Assembly (NCBI RefSeq): GCF_017652985.1
Contig: NZ_JAGGDJ010000017.1
Span: 45,011-109,010, forward strand
Origin: Paenibacillus artemisiicola
GTDB taxonomy: Bacteria > Bacillota > Bacilli > Paenibacillales > Paenibacillaceae
Length of the DNA: 64,000 nucleotides
Direction: 5' to 3'
Part shown: one piece after another, positions 41,218 to 50,468 of the stretch
Numbering within the stretch: the stretch's first letter is position 1
How the letters are laid out: every line of letters begins with the position of its first letter
Position numbers and translations under genes: made by a program
The notes under the pieces: generated by a model
Told to the model about the DNA's origin: nothing
Database searches by the model: none
Seen by the model: only the letters and a program-made list of their open reading frames with translations

Positions 41218-42909
41218 TTAGTTTCCGGCGGCGTAGTAGCCGCGCAGGGCATCCTGGATGCCGAGCGGATTGGCGCGCAAATCCTTGGCGCTGAAGAACA
41301 CGTCGCCGTCCACTTCCGGACGGGACTTGCCGTAATCCAGCTGGCGGATGATTTCGTTCGCGGACTGCCAGCCGGCCTCCGGCGTGCCGAGCTTATACGG
41401 CGAATGGCCGATGTAGAGGTCCACGTCGGTGCCCCTCACTTCGTTCGACCACCAGTCGACCAGCTTGCCGTACGGCGCGGACAGCGTGTCGAAGCTCCAG
41501 TACAGCTGCGGCGCGACGTAATCGATCCAGCCGTTCTTGATCCAGGTCCGGACGTCCGCGTACATGTTGTCGTAGTCCGTCACGCCGGCCCGCGTCGGCG
41601 AGCCGGTCGGGTCGACGTTGTTGTTGCGCCAGACGCCGAACGGGCTGATACCGAACCGGACGCCCGGCTTCGCGGCGTGCACCGCTTGGCCGAGGTCGCT
41701 CACGAACGCGTTGATGTTGGCCCGCCGCCAGTCGGCGAGCTTCAGGTTCAGCGGGTTGTTGGCCGCGTACGCGGCGGCGTCCGGGAACTGGCCGCTCGAC
41801 GGATAGAAATAATCGTCCAGGTGGACGCCGTCGATGTCGTAGCCTTTCACGGCATCCAGGATCGCGTCGATGATATGGCGGCGCGCGTCGGGCAGGCCCG
41901 GATTCAGGTACGGCTTGCCGCCGGACAGGACGATCCATTCCGGATGCTGCAGCATGACGTGGTTCGGGGCGAGCCCGTCGGTCTTGGCGTCGAGGCCGGC
42001 CCGGAACGGATTGAACCAAGCGTGGAATTCCATGCCGCGCTTATGCGTCTCCGCGATCATGAACGCCAGCGGATCGTAGGTCGGCCCCTTGCCCTGCGTC
42101 CCGGTCAGGTATTTGGACCACGGCGCGAGCGCGGACGGGTAAAAGGCGTCGCCGGCCGCGCGCAGCTGCACGAACACCGCGTTCAGTCCCATGCCCTGCA
42201 GGTCGTCCAGCAGCTGTACGAACTCCGCCTTCTGCTTATCCGCGTTGCCGGCCGAAGCCGCGCTCGGCCAATCCAAGTTGTATACCGTGGATATCCAGGC
42301 GCCGCGCAGGCCGGCCGTGCCGGAACCCGGGTCCGCGCCGGGATCCCCGGTACCGCCGCCGGGGTTCGTGCCGGGGCCGGAAGGACCGGTGCCGGGATCC
42401 GAGCCCGTATCCGGCTCGGCGACGTCCGGATCGTGCAGCGAGATCGATCGCGCGGCCGGATTCCAAGCGACCGTCAGGCCGAGCGATTCGCCGACGAAGC
42501 GCAGCGGCACCATGACCCGGCCCGAGACGACCTGCGCCGCGCCGTCCAGCTTGACCTGCGCCCCGTCGACGACGGCGGTCGTTTGGCCGCTTCGCAGCGT
42601 AATGAGCGTGTCCGCCTGCCGGATCGTGACGGTGCGCGCGGCGGGCGTCCAATCGACGGCCGCCCCGAGCCCTTCGCCGATGACGCGCAGCGGCACCATG
42701 GTCAGGTTCAGCTTCGGCACGATATACGGCGGCACGTCCGAGGTCAAGCGCGCGCCTTCGAGATAGACGGCGATGTCGCCGGGCGCGCTGCCGGAAGCGG
42801 CGGCCGCGAAGCGCGGCGGAAGCGCGAGCGAGAGAGCGACGAGCAGGGCGAGCAGCAATCGGCCCGCGCGCGGACGGCGTATCGATGAGCGAAAGATGAG
42901 CTGTTTCAT
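41218..42909 (-). CDS. GHL10-type glycosidase fused to copper-amine-oxidase-like repeats
   Basis: The protein has 563 residues; AGGAGG precedes the ATG at 42909. After a signal peptide (about 1-37), two copper-amine-oxidase N-terminal-like repeats follow (about 40-155: VPLRVIGEGLGAAVDWTPA and VPLRFVGESLGLTVAWNPA). In Bacillota these repeats act as surface anchoring or binding modules. A Pro/Gly/Ser/Thr linker (about 165-200) leads to a family-10-like hydrolase domain (about 205-545) of the YngK/DUF187 type, with LRGAWISTVYNLDWPS and DGVHLDDYFYP. It should be secreted and act on a glycan, perhaps peptidoglycan-like material. Confidence 0.9.
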   Translation of the reverse strand: MKQLIFRSSIRRPRAGRLLLALLVALSLALPPRFAAAASGSAPGDIAVYLEGARLTSDVPPYIVPKLNLTMVPLRVIGEGLGAAVDWTPAARTVTIRQADTLITLRSGQTTAVVDGAQVKLDGAAQVVSGRVMVPLRFVGESLGLTVAWNPAARSISLHDPDVAEPDTGSDPGTGPSGPGTNPGGGTGDPGADPGSGTAGLRGAWISTVYNLDWPSAASAGNADKQKAEFVQLLDDLQGMGLNAVFVQLRAAGDAFYPSALAPWSKYLTGTQGKGPTYDPLAFMIAETHKRGMEFHAWFNPFRAGLDAKTDGLAPNHVMLQHPEWIVLSGGKPYLNPGLPDARRHIIDAILDAVKGYDIDGVHLDDYFYPSSGQFPDAAAYAANNPLNLKLADWRRANINAFVSDLGQAVHAAKPGVRFGISPFGVWRNNNVDPTGSPTRAGVTDYDNMYADVRTWIKNGWIDYVAPQLYWSFDTLSAPYGKLVDWWSNEVRGTDVDLYIGHSPYKLGTPEAGWQSANEIIRQLDYGKSRPEVDGDVFFSAKDLRANPLGIQDALRGYYAAGN

Positions 42910-43261
42910 AAAGCCTCCTAAAAGTTACTAATCCGTTAGACGTGCCATGGGGAGGCGAAGTTGCGGTCGAACGCGCGAAAAATGCCGGCGGACGCAAGCG
43001 GGAAGATGCCCATCGTTATCCGGCCCGTCCGGCGGCGGCCGGCACCGAACGCGAACGCTCCCGAGCGTGACCCGACATAATTGTCGAAACGTGGCGATTT
43101 TGTCGCGGGGCCACTAGTTCGATAGGACATAAAGACTAGATTAAATCTCTGAACTTGCATTGAAATGTGACGAATAACAGGTATAATTTAGCACGAAGGC
43201 GAAAAACGCCAACGAAAGTTAGGTCGATTGTCTTATTTCGATTACGGCGGGAGGTGAGCGC
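42910..43261. other. 352-base divergent promoter region
   Basis: It lies between the divergent glycosidase and GGDEF-EAL genes. The right part is AT-rich and holds a sigmaA promoter (43160-43187). The left part is GC-rich, and I see no further signal in it. Confidence 0.6.
43160..43187 (+). promoter_or_regulatory. SigmaA promoter of the GGDEF-EAL gene
   Basis: TTGAAA (43160-43165) and TATAAT (43182-43187) are spaced 16 bases, about 70 bases before the start codon. Confidence 0.65.
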
Positions 43262-45619
43262 ATGTTTTACGACGGACATCTCCTTCTGATGCTGGTGCCG
43301 ATCCTGTTCCTGTTCCATGCGTCGGTCGTCATTTTCCGCCGGAACCCGGCGGGGCCGGAGAACCGCGCGGCATGCATGGTCACGCTGCTGCTGCTGCTTT
43401 TGTTCATCCTCGATTTCGCCCAGCTCATCGTCCCGCATTCGGCGATCCGGACGCTGACGGCGGCGGCGAAATACCCGGCGATGCTGCTCGCCGCCGGCGC
43501 GGGATTCTGCCTGCATGTCGTCTTTACGCGGAACTATCACCGGATCCCGCCGCGAGCCGGCATCGCCGCGGCGCTGCTTCCTTTCGCCGGCTACATGCTC
43601 CAGCTCGCCCTCTCTGGGCCGTCGGCCTTCATCGCGCGTGTGGACGAGCACGGACATTGGACCCGGGAAGCGCCGACGGCGGCGCTCGGCGTCTACCTGT
43701 CCGCGGGCTGCGCCTTCATGCTGCTGAACGCCGCGCTGGCCATCATGGCATGGCGCCGCTCGGACGCGCGCTTCGACCGAAGCCGGTTTCTCGCCCTGCT
43801 GCGGACGGACCTCGTCTATTTGGCGGCCGCGGCCGCGCTGGCGGTCTTCGGGGCGCTGGTCGGCCGGCACGCCTTGATCCCTTCGACGTACATGCTGCTG
43901 CCGGGACTTGCCTGGAGCGTCGCGCTCAGCCTGATGATGATCAATTCGGACTTCCTGCCGCGGCTGTCGAGACGGTACGAGGTGCTGTTCCAGATGTCGC
44001 CCGCGCCGATCCTCATCGTGGACGCCGCCGCGCGCATCCGGGACGCGAACCCGAAGGCGAGGGAGATGTTCGGCCTCCGCGGGGAACCGGGGCAAGCGGA
44101 ATACCTCGAGCCGCTCTTCGCGGCCGAGGATCGGGAGCTGTTTCGCGAGATGTACGCGTCCTACCCGGATATCCGGTGGCACAGCAAAGAATTGGCGATG
44201 CGCGGGGCCGACGGGCAGCCGCTCAGCGTGCTGCTCGACATGGAGACGATGGCCGAGAACGGCGAGCCGTACGGCATCGCGATTATCCGGGACATCACCC
44301 AGCGCAAATCGATCGAGCGCCGCACCGATTATTTGGCGCGGCACGATCTGCTCACGGGGCTGCCGAACCGCTCGGCGTTCAAGCGCTCGCTGGACGAAGC
44401 GATGGCTTCGAAGAACGACGCGCCGACGTTTGACGCGGTTTTGCTGGTCGATCTCGACCGGTTCAAGCTGATTAACGACACGCTCGGCCATCAATGCGGA
44501 GACGACGTGCTCAAGATCATTTCGGGCCGGTTCCGCGATTGCCTGGGCGAGGAGCATTTGCTGGCGAGAGCGGGCGGCGACGAATTCATGCTTCTCGTCC
44601 GCGGAGCCGCCGAATTCGACGAGATCATCCGCGTCGCGGAGCGCATGCAGGGCGCGCTGGAAGCGCCCGTGTTCGTGCTCGGCGGCGAATATTACACGAC
44701 CGCGAGCATCGGCATCAGCCTGTTTCCCGGCGACGGCGCGACGGCCGACGCGATCATCAAGAACGCGGACATCGCGATGTACCACGCCAAGTCGAACGGC
44801 GGCAGCCAGTACCGGTTCTATTCCAAGGAGCTGAACGCGTCCATCAAGCGCATGGTCGACATGGAGGCCAGCCTGCGCAGAGCGCTGGAGGAGAACGAAT
44901 TTTACGTGGTGTATCAGCCGCAGACCGACATCGCAAGCGGCCGGACGATCGGCGCGGAAGCGCTGGTGCGCTGGAATTCGAAGGCGCACGGCCGCGTGTC
45001 GCCGGCGGACTTCATTCCGCTCGCGGAGCAGTCGGGACTTATTCTGAAGCTGGGACAGTGGGTCTTGGAGGAAGCGTGCCGCGAAGCGAAGCGGTGGGAG
45101 CAGGCTGGCTGGACGTCGCTGAAAATCTCGGTCAACGTCTCGGCCAAGCAGTTCAAGCAACCGGATTTCGCCGACGTCGTCAAAGACATCCTGAAGGACA
45201 CGGGGCTCGACCCGCGGAAGCTGTGCATCGAAATTACGGAGAGCGTCGTCATCGACAAGCTGATGTTCACGCTGAAGATGCTCGACGAGCTGGTGGCGCT
45301 CGGGGTGGAAATTTCGATCGACGATTTCGGGACGGGCTATTCGTCCCTCAGCTTGCTTCGGCAGCTGCCGATCTCGGTCATCAAGATCGACCAGTCGTTC
45401 ATCGCGGAGATGGTCGAGGTGCAGTCGGTCCGCTCAGTCGTCGCGGCCATGATCACGATGTCGCATCACCTCGGGAAGACCGTCGTCGCCGAAGGGATCG
45501 AATCCGAGCAGCAGATGGCGTGGCTGCGCGAGATGGGCTGCGACAACGGCCAAGGGTATTTCATCGACAAACCGCTGACGGCGGAGCTGATGCGGGCCCG
45601 GCTGAAAAACATATCGTAA
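43262..45619 (+). CDS. Membrane GGDEF-EAL cyclic-di-GMP protein with PAS domain
   Basis: The protein has 785 residues; GGGAGGTGA precedes ATG 43262. About seven membrane helices (1-235) form an N-terminal sensor, followed by a PAS domain (about 240-350), a GGDEF domain with intact GGDEF (about 438-442) and an EAL domain with EALVRW (about 566) and DDFGTGYSSL. Both catalytic motifs look complete, so it could make or break cyclic di-GMP; in such hybrids one activity usually dominates. No RxxD inhibitory site is seen before GGDEF. Confidence 0.94.
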   Translation: MFYDGHLLLMLVPILFLFHASVVIFRRNPAGPENRAACMVTLLLLLLFILDFAQLIVPHSAIRTLTAAAKYPAMLLAAGAGFCLHVVFTRNYHRIPPRAGIAAALLPFAGYMLQLALSGPSAFIARVDEHGHWTREAPTAALGVYLSAGCAFMLLNAALAIMAWRRSDARFDRSRFLALLRTDLVYLAAAAALAVFGALVGRHALIPSTYMLLPGLAWSVALSLMMINSDFLPRLSRRYEVLFQMSPAPILIVDAAARIRDANPKAREMFGLRGEPGQAEYLEPLFAAEDRELFREMYASYPDIRWHSKELAMRGADGQPLSVLLDMETMAENGEPYGIAIIRDITQRKSIERRTDYLARHDLLTGLPNRSAFKRSLDEAMASKNDAPTFDAVLLVDLDRFKLINDTLGHQCGDDVLKIISGRFRDCLGEEHLLARAGGDEFMLLVRGAAEFDEIIRVAERMQGALEAPVFVLGGEYYTTASIGISLFPGDGATADAIIKNADIAMYHAKSNGGSQYRFYSKELNASIKRMVDMEASLRRALEENEFYVVYQPQTDIASGRTIGAEALVRWNSKAHGRVSPADFIPLAEQSGLILKLGQWVLEEACREAKRWEQAGWTSLKISVNVSAKQFKQPDFADVVKDILKDTGLDPRKLCIEITESVVIDKLMFTLKMLDELVALGVEISIDDFGTGYSSLSLLRQLPISVIKIDQSFIAEMVEVQSVRSVVAAMITMSHHLGKTVVAEGIESEQQMAWLREMGCDNGQGYFIDKPLTAELMRARLKNIS

Positions 45620-45665
45620 CGCGTCGTAACGCGCGCCGAGCGCGGACGATCCATTACGAAAACGA

Positions 45666-45722
45666 AAGCCCCGGACCGGCACGTTGCGGGAATCGCAACA
45701 AGGCGCCAGTCCGGGGCTTCTT
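45666..45722. terminator. Bidirectional terminator
   Basis: The outer stem AAGCCCCGGAC/GTCCGGGGCTT encloses a second hairpin GTTGCG/CGCAAC. It lies between the convergent GGDEF-EAL and ytxJ genes, with CTTCTTTG on the plus side and TTCGTTTTCG on the minus side. Confidence 0.75.
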
Positions 45723-45745
45723 TGCGTTAAAGAGGGGAACCGCGA

Positions 45746-46093
45746 TCAGTTCAGGACCGCTTTAATATGGGCGGCCGTCACGGACCAGTGGGAAGCGGTC
45801 CAGTACTTTGCTTGGTCTTTGACCAGGATGATTTGCGGCGACTCGTGCTTGACCGCGGTATCTTCGGCGATTTGGTTGGAAACCGGACGGGATTCGATGA
45901 CCTTGACGAGCACGTAATCCGTGTCCGCGTCGGCGTCGCCGCTGTTCAAGTAGTTCGTGAATTCGTTATAGGCGTTCGCGCTTACCGGGCACGTGGTGCT
46001 GTGCTTGAATACGACGAGCGGGCGGGAAGCGGAGCCCTCCAGCGCGGATTTCCATTCTTCGACCGTTTGAATTTCCTTGTATGCCTGCGGCAT
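45746..46093 (-). CDS. ytxJ: YtxJ, bacillithiol-system redox protein
   Basis: The protein has 115 residues; TTAGGAG precedes the ATG at 46093. It has a thioredoxin-like fold with a single active-site Cys35 in FKHSTTCPVS, and ESPQIILVKD before the last helix. YtxJ (monothiol bacilliredoxin-like) is thought to reverse bacillithiolation of proteins. The gene lies alone and shares the terminator at 45666. Confidence 0.93.
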   Translation of the reverse strand: MPQAYKEIQTVEEWKSALEGSASRPLVVFKHSTTCPVSANAYNEFTNYLNSGDADADTDYVLVKVIESRPVSNQIAEDTAVKHESPQIILVKDQAKYWTASHWSVTAAHIKAVLN

Positions 46094-46190
46094 GGCGCAT
46101 TCTCCTAACTGTTATGAAATGAGTTACAGTACCTTCGTCTTCACATCATAGCATAACCGCCGAAGAAGTACCACTCGTCCGCGAACGCCT

Positions 46191-48116
46191 TTATTTCAGC
46201 TGCAGCAGCAACGGCCACAGCTCGGTCTGCTCGAAGCCGAGCCGCCATGCCGCGACCCCGGCAAGGTCGTATTTCTTGGCGATGGCGACGCGCGCCTTGA
46301 CCGTTTCGGCCGTTTCGGACCAGAACACGTGCGTGTACCCGTCGCTCCCGGCATACCGGTATTTCGTCTGGCCGGACGCGGCGTCGAAGACGCCGCTCGC
46401 GCCGGTCGATCGGATCAAGTCGCCGAGGCTCTTCATGAGGAGCGCCTTGCTGTCGACGATGCCGCCGGCGGCATTGACGCGCCATTCGCGCACGTAGAAC
46501 GGGATGCCGAGCATCAGCTTGCCGCGGGGGATGCCGTAAGCGAGAAATTGGCGCACGCCTTCCTCGGTCCACGCCAGGTCCGCGACGGAGCCGGCCTGGT
46601 CGCTGCCTTCCCAATGCTGATCGTACGCCATCAGGACGATCATGTCCGCGATGCCGGCCAACGCGGCTTGGTCGTAAGCGGTCTGCGCGTCCCACAGCAC
46701 GTCGCCCCGCGGCAGGTCGATCGACACGGTCAGCCCGGCCTTGTGGGCGGCCGACGTCAGCGACCGGACGAATGCCGTATAGCGGGCGCGGTCGCCGCCG
46801 GCCAGCCCTTCGAAGTCGACGTTGACGCCGGCGACGTTCAGCCGCGCGAGCCTGGCGACGAGCTTCGCGATGAATTTGGTCTGCGCCGCGGGATCGCGCA
46901 GGAACGCGCTGGTAAGCTTGGCGTCGAACCGATTGCTCACGAGCGGCGTCAGCTTGATGCCCGAGGCGCGCACGGAGGCGGCGAGCGCGGGATCGGAATC
47001 GTCCGTGAACGAGCCGTCCGCGGCCGCGAGCTCGAACCACGACGGGGAGTCGATGTCCAGGCCTTGCGTGCGGCCGAGCTGCTCCAGTACCGTATCCGTA
47101 TCGGAAACGCCGTTCCAGCCGAGATACGTCAGCGTCTTGGCGTTGCTCCAGATCGTCCGTCCGTCCGCGGTCACGACGGATGCGTTCTTGTAGCCGGCGG
47201 CGTACGCGACGGCGCTCTTGCGGGCATTGAAGGTGCGCAGCAGCGCATTGCCTTGGAACGCGGTCAAGTACGGCACGTTCGTCCACCAGGAGAGGCCATC
47301 CTTCATGACGGTGGCGCCGGCGAGCTTCTTGGCGTACGCGATCGCGCCGTCAATGCCGAAGAAGGACGCGACCGCCGGTCCCGACTGCATGACCCTAAAC
47401 GTCGGCGCGTTGCGGTGCACGACTTGGCCGGTCGCCGTATTGACGACCGTCGCGCCGGCCAATCCGTTCGCGGCGCGCTCCGCGTCGAGCAGGAAGCCGT
47501 ACGCCTTGGCGCCGACCGGCTCGCCGTCCTTCGCGACGCCGTATATCGGCGCCGACTGCCGCAGCGCGGCGGCGCGGGCGTCCGAGATGTTATCCCAGAT
47601 CCATTGGTTCGTGGATAAATCGATGATATGCGCGCCGGCGTAAGCGCCGGCCGCTTTTTTGGCTTCGGCGAGCGTCGCGAACGACCAGCTCGCGAAGGTT
47701 TTGTCCCCTTGATACACCTGGAAATGCGGAAACTTGCTTTCGACGAAGCCGGGCGCCTCCAGATCGCGGATTTGGGCGAAGCGGGAATTGGCGGCAAACT
47801 GCTCCGCTTCCCTTAGCGTCCGGAATTCGCGGCCCGGGGACGAGATGCCGTTTTCGTACACCTTGTAACGCGGGAAGTCGTCCCAGACCCATTGGCGGTC
47901 CGTGATGCGCTCGACATGGGCGTAGGCGTATCCTTTGGCAAAGGCGACGGCGCCGCCGCTCGTCTGGAAGTCGCGGAGCGGTTTGTCGTTCTGATAGACC
48001 CGGTAATTCTTCGTTCCGTCGACGGCGAGCGCGTCCGGAGCGGCGAACGCCGCCAATCCGGCCTGAACGGCCAGGGTTGCGGCAATCACGGATGTCCATT
48101 TGCTGCGATTCTGCAT
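46191..48116 (-). CDS. GH18-domain secreted protein with six N-terminal repeats
   Basis: The protein has 641 residues from the ATG at 48116; a TTG 12 bases upstream, closer to GAGAGGAG, is an alternative start. A signal peptide ends near ADALA. About six repeats of 45-60 residues (about 35-330) follow the pattern YxVYQxxK, then a helix, then W-(V/I)-W-D-(D/N), as in RQWVWDDF and NQWIWDN. The C-terminal GH18 domain (about 335-640) resembles YaaH/SleL spore enzymes, with GVNVDFEGL (keeping D-x-E), IVLMAYDQHW and KLMLGIPFYVREW. It probably binds and cuts peptidoglycan-like glycans outside the cell. Confidence 0.88.
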   Translation of the reverse strand: MQNRSKWTSVIAATLAVQAGLAAFAAPDALAVDGTKNYRVYQNDKPLRDFQTSGGAVAFAKGYAYAHVERITDRQWVWDDFPRYKVYENGISSPGREFRTLREAEQFAANSRFAQIRDLEAPGFVESKFPHFQVYQGDKTFASWSFATLAEAKKAAGAYAGAHIIDLSTNQWIWDNISDARAAALRQSAPIYGVAKDGEPVGAKAYGFLLDAERAANGLAGATVVNTATGQVVHRNAPTFRVMQSGPAVASFFGIDGAIAYAKKLAGATVMKDGLSWWTNVPYLTAFQGNALLRTFNARKSAVAYAAGYKNASVVTADGRTIWSNAKTLTYLGWNGVSDTDTVLEQLGRTQGLDIDSPSWFELAAADGSFTDDSDPALAASVRASGIKLTPLVSNRFDAKLTSAFLRDPAAQTKFIAKLVARLARLNVAGVNVDFEGLAGGDRARYTAFVRSLTSAAHKAGLTVSIDLPRGDVLWDAQTAYDQAALAGIADMIVLMAYDQHWEGSDQAGSVADLAWTEEGVRQFLAYGIPRGKLMLGIPFYVREWRVNAAGGIVDSKALLMKSLGDLIRSTGASGVFDAASGQTKYRYAGSDGYTHVFWSETAETVKARVAIAKKYDLAGVAAWRLGFEQTELWPLLLQLK

Positions 48117-48321
48117 GTGCGAGTCCAACACTCCTCTCCCGATGTATAGCGTTAAACGCGCCAATCGGGACGAGGTTGCGGTCATTCGACAATTTTCGAT
48201 GAAGAATCCGAGGGCACCGGCGCGCCGGTGCCTGCGCATTCGAACCTCGCGAATCCGGCCGTCGCCGGAACGCGACAAAAAAACGGGGCAGCCATTGGCT
48301 GCGCCCGTTCGTTTCGTAACG

Positions 48322-48600
48322 TCAATCCTCGATGTCCGCCCAAAATTCCTCGTCGGCGTCGAGCGTAATCTGGGAGCGGAACTTGCGCAGGTTGTACTGC
48401 TTCAGCAAGTATTGTTCGATCGCTTCCAGCAGGTTCGCTTCGACGAGAAATTGGCTGCGGCCCTTCACCCAGACCTCGGCGGTATAGCCGTACTGCTCCT
48501 CCCAGGACAACTGCACTTCGACATCCGTCGGCGGGACGCCCCTGCGTTCCGCCATGTGGAGGCACACGGCGTTAATGATCTCGTCCGTGTAAATCCGCAT
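48322..48600 (-). CDS. YxcD-like small protein (DUF2653)
   Basis: The protein has 92 residues; GGAGACC precedes the ATG at 48600. The segments YTDEIINAVCLHMAERRGV and PPTDVEVQLSWEEQYGYTAE match the YxcD family as I know it; its function is unknown. It begins three bases after the stop of the preceding membrane protein gene, so the two form an operon. Confidence 0.85.
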   Translation of the reverse strand: MRIYTDEIINAVCLHMAERRGVPPTDVEVQLSWEEQYGYTAEVWVKGRSQFLVEANLLEAIEQYLLKQYNLRKFRSQITLDADEEFWADIED

Positions 48601-48602
48601 GA

Positions 48603-49028
48603 TTAGTAGGGTCTCCGGTTGCCGGGATGCGCCGGCTTATTGCGGTTTCGGAAGTAGCGCACGATGCCGGCGATCAGCACGATGACGACGTAGATGGCGA
48701 GCACGTTGACCAGCAGGCCGATGATGTTGCCGAAGAAGCCCATGTTGCCGAACAAACCGCCGAACAGCAGGCCGGCGAGACCGCCGATCATCAGGCCCTT
48801 CATAAAGCTGCCGCCGCTGAAAAATCCGCGGTTCGCGGTCGTCGCCGCGCCGGACTTCGTCGTGCCCGTCCCGGTCTTGGTCACGTTATCGGCAGGCTTG
48901 GCCGGCGTTTGCGTGTAGCTCTGCCGCGGCGACTTGAATCCGCCCCCGCGCGGCTTGGCGTCGGCCGCCGACGCGCTGAACGCGAAGAACAGCGCGAATG
49001 CCATGAATACTAATAACCCCTTTTTCAT
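48603..49028 (-). CDS. Secreted/membrane protein with glycine-rich hydrophobic region
   Basis: The protein has 141 residues. ATG at 49028 has AGGAGGAG upstream; a start at 49103 would add an unlikely leader. A signal peptide (ending SASAADA) is followed by a Thr/Gly-rich stretch, a hydrophobic glycine-rich segment (GLAGLLFGGLFGNMGFFG) and a membrane helix near the C-terminus with an RNRNKP tail. It resembles short Tim44-like membrane proteins of Bacillales, but I cannot name a function. Confidence 0.72.
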   Translation of the reverse strand: MKKGLLVFMAFALFFAFSASAADAKPRGGGFKSPRQSYTQTPAKPADNVTKTGTGTTKSGAATTANRGFFSGGSFMKGLMIGGLAGLLFGGLFGNMGFFGNIIGLLVNVLAIYVVIVLIAGIVRYFRNRNKPAHPGNRRPY

Positions 49029-49159
49029 ATGCCTATCTCCTCCTGTGTTTTCGGTTCCTATGGACTTATTGCGCTTCGGTACATTTACGTCTAATATAAT
49101 CAAAGGTTTCAGATTTCATTCTTTCATCGGTCACGACGGCGGAAAAACGGGGGATCGCG

Positions 49160-49702
49160 ATGGAAAAGGAAGAGTATCCGGACGACTATGAGGCCTATTT
49201 ATACGAGTTTCATGCGACGCGGGACTATTTCGAGTGCCACGAGCTGCTCGAAGCCTATTGGAAGGCGCATCCCGGCGACGGATTCGGGGAGACGTGGGTG
49301 GGATTGATCCAGCTCGCGGTCGGCGCGTACCATTACCGGCGGGGGAACTTGCGCGGCGCGGCGAAAATGTTCGCGCAAGCCCGGCGGCGGCTCGCGAAGG
49401 AGCGGCTAGACCGCCTTGGCCTCGACGGCGGCGCGCTGACCGGAATGATCGACGAACGGCTCGCGGCGCTCGGACGGGGCGACGCGTTCGCCGATCCGGC
49501 GCTGCCGATCGCGGATGCGAGTCTGCTCGCGCGGCTGCGGGAGCGGGCCGCGTCGGCCGGGCTCGGCTGGGCGCTGCCGAGCGGGACGGAGCCGGCGCTC
49601 GTCCATCGTCACGCGCTTCGCGACCGCAGCGACGTCGTCGCCGCGCGAGCGGCCGCGGCGGAAGCGAAGCGCGCCCGGGACGCGGAGCCGCGGAACGGTT
49701 GA
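49160..49702 (+). CDS. DUF309 family protein
   Basis: The protein has 180 residues. The start ATG 49160 lies after a CGGGGGATC region. The motifs YEFHATRDYFECHELLEAYW and IQLAVGAYHYRRGN are the core of DUF309, a small helical family of unknown role. The Ala/Arg-rich C-terminal third is less conserved. It diverges from the membrane protein gene at 48603. Confidence 0.9.
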   Translation: MEKEEYPDDYEAYLYEFHATRDYFECHELLEAYWKAHPGDGFGETWVGLIQLAVGAYHYRRGNLRGAAKMFAQARRRLAKERLDRLGLDGGALTGMIDERLAALGRGDAFADPALPIADASLLARLRERAASAGLGWALPSGTEPALVHRHALRDRSDVVAARAAAAEAKRARDAEPRNG

Positions 49703-49763
49703 CGCGGCCGCCGCATCCGGTCCGCAGGCGCGTCCGCGAGGCCGGAACGCCGCGCATCATGAC

Positions 49764-49813
49764 AAAAAAGCTTCGCGCCGCACGGGTTCGTCCCGGCGGC
49801 GCGAAGCTTTTTT
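49764..49813. terminator. Bidirectional terminator
   Basis: A long stem (AAAAAAGCTTCGCGCCG with its complement) with A and T runs on opposite arms. It lies between two convergent genes, DUF309 and carbonic anhydrase. Confidence 0.93.
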
Positions 49814-49841
49814 CGTATTCATGCGATGCGGCGGCAACGGT

Positions 49842-50405
49842 TTATTCGCCGTACCCGTCGACGACGAGGTCCAGCTTGCCCGTCGTCGGATCGATGATCA
49901 TGCCGTGCACCGGCGTGCCGGGCGGCAGGAGCGGATGGTTCTTGATGATGCCGACGCTTCGCTCGACGCTCTCCTGGACGTTGTCGAAGCCGGTGAGCCA
50001 GCGGTCCAGTTGAATGCCGGAATTGTTGAGCGTGCGAATCGTGTCCTCGGTGACGCCCCGTTCGTGCATGTGCGAGACCACGACCTTGGAGTTCAGGCCG
50101 GTCATGCCGCAGTCGTGGTGGCCGATCACGACGACTTCGCGGGCGCCGAGCTCGTAGACGGCGACCAGGACGCTCCGCATGATGTTGCCGAACGGCTGGG
50201 TGACGATCGCGCCGGCGTTCTTGATGATCTTGGCGTCGCCGTTGCGCAGGTTGAGCGCCTTGGGCAGCAGCTCCGTGAGCCGCGCGTCCATGCAGGTGAC
50301 GATCGCGAGCTTTTTCTCGGGAAACTTGTCGGTCCGGTACTGTTCGTATTCGCGGTTCTCCACGAATTGTTCGTTGAAAGCCAAAATGTTTTGAATCGTG
50401 CTCAA
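49842..50405 (-). CDS. Beta-class carbonic anhydrase
   Basis: The protein has 187 residues. TTG at 50405 lies eight bases after AGGAGG. Zinc ligands are Cys38 (in CMDAR with Asp40 and Arg42), His96 and Cys99 (GHHDCGM). It interconverts CO2 and bicarbonate in the cytoplasm. The length fits the small bacterial beta class. The next gene upstream on this strand ends at 50469. Confidence 0.94.
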   Translation of the reverse strand: MSTIQNILAFNEQFVENREYEQYRTDKFPEKKLAIVTCMDARLTELLPKALNLRNGDAKIIKNAGAIVTQPFGNIMRSVLVAVYELGAREVVVIGHHDCGMTGLNSKVVVSHMHERGVTEDTIRTLNNSGIQLDRWLTGFDNVQESVERSVGIIKNHPLLPPGTPVHGMIIDPTTGKLDLVVDGYGE

Positions 50406-50468
50406 GCCGGTTCCTCCTCAATTCGCTGGTCCTGTGCGGTGTCTATTCCTTGGTCGGTGCGGGCGGCG

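Noticed and set aside
43136..45160. A 674-codon minus-strand frame over the GGDEF-EAL gene
   Set aside because: Same pattern of antisense shadow; the plus-strand gene carries catalytic motifs.
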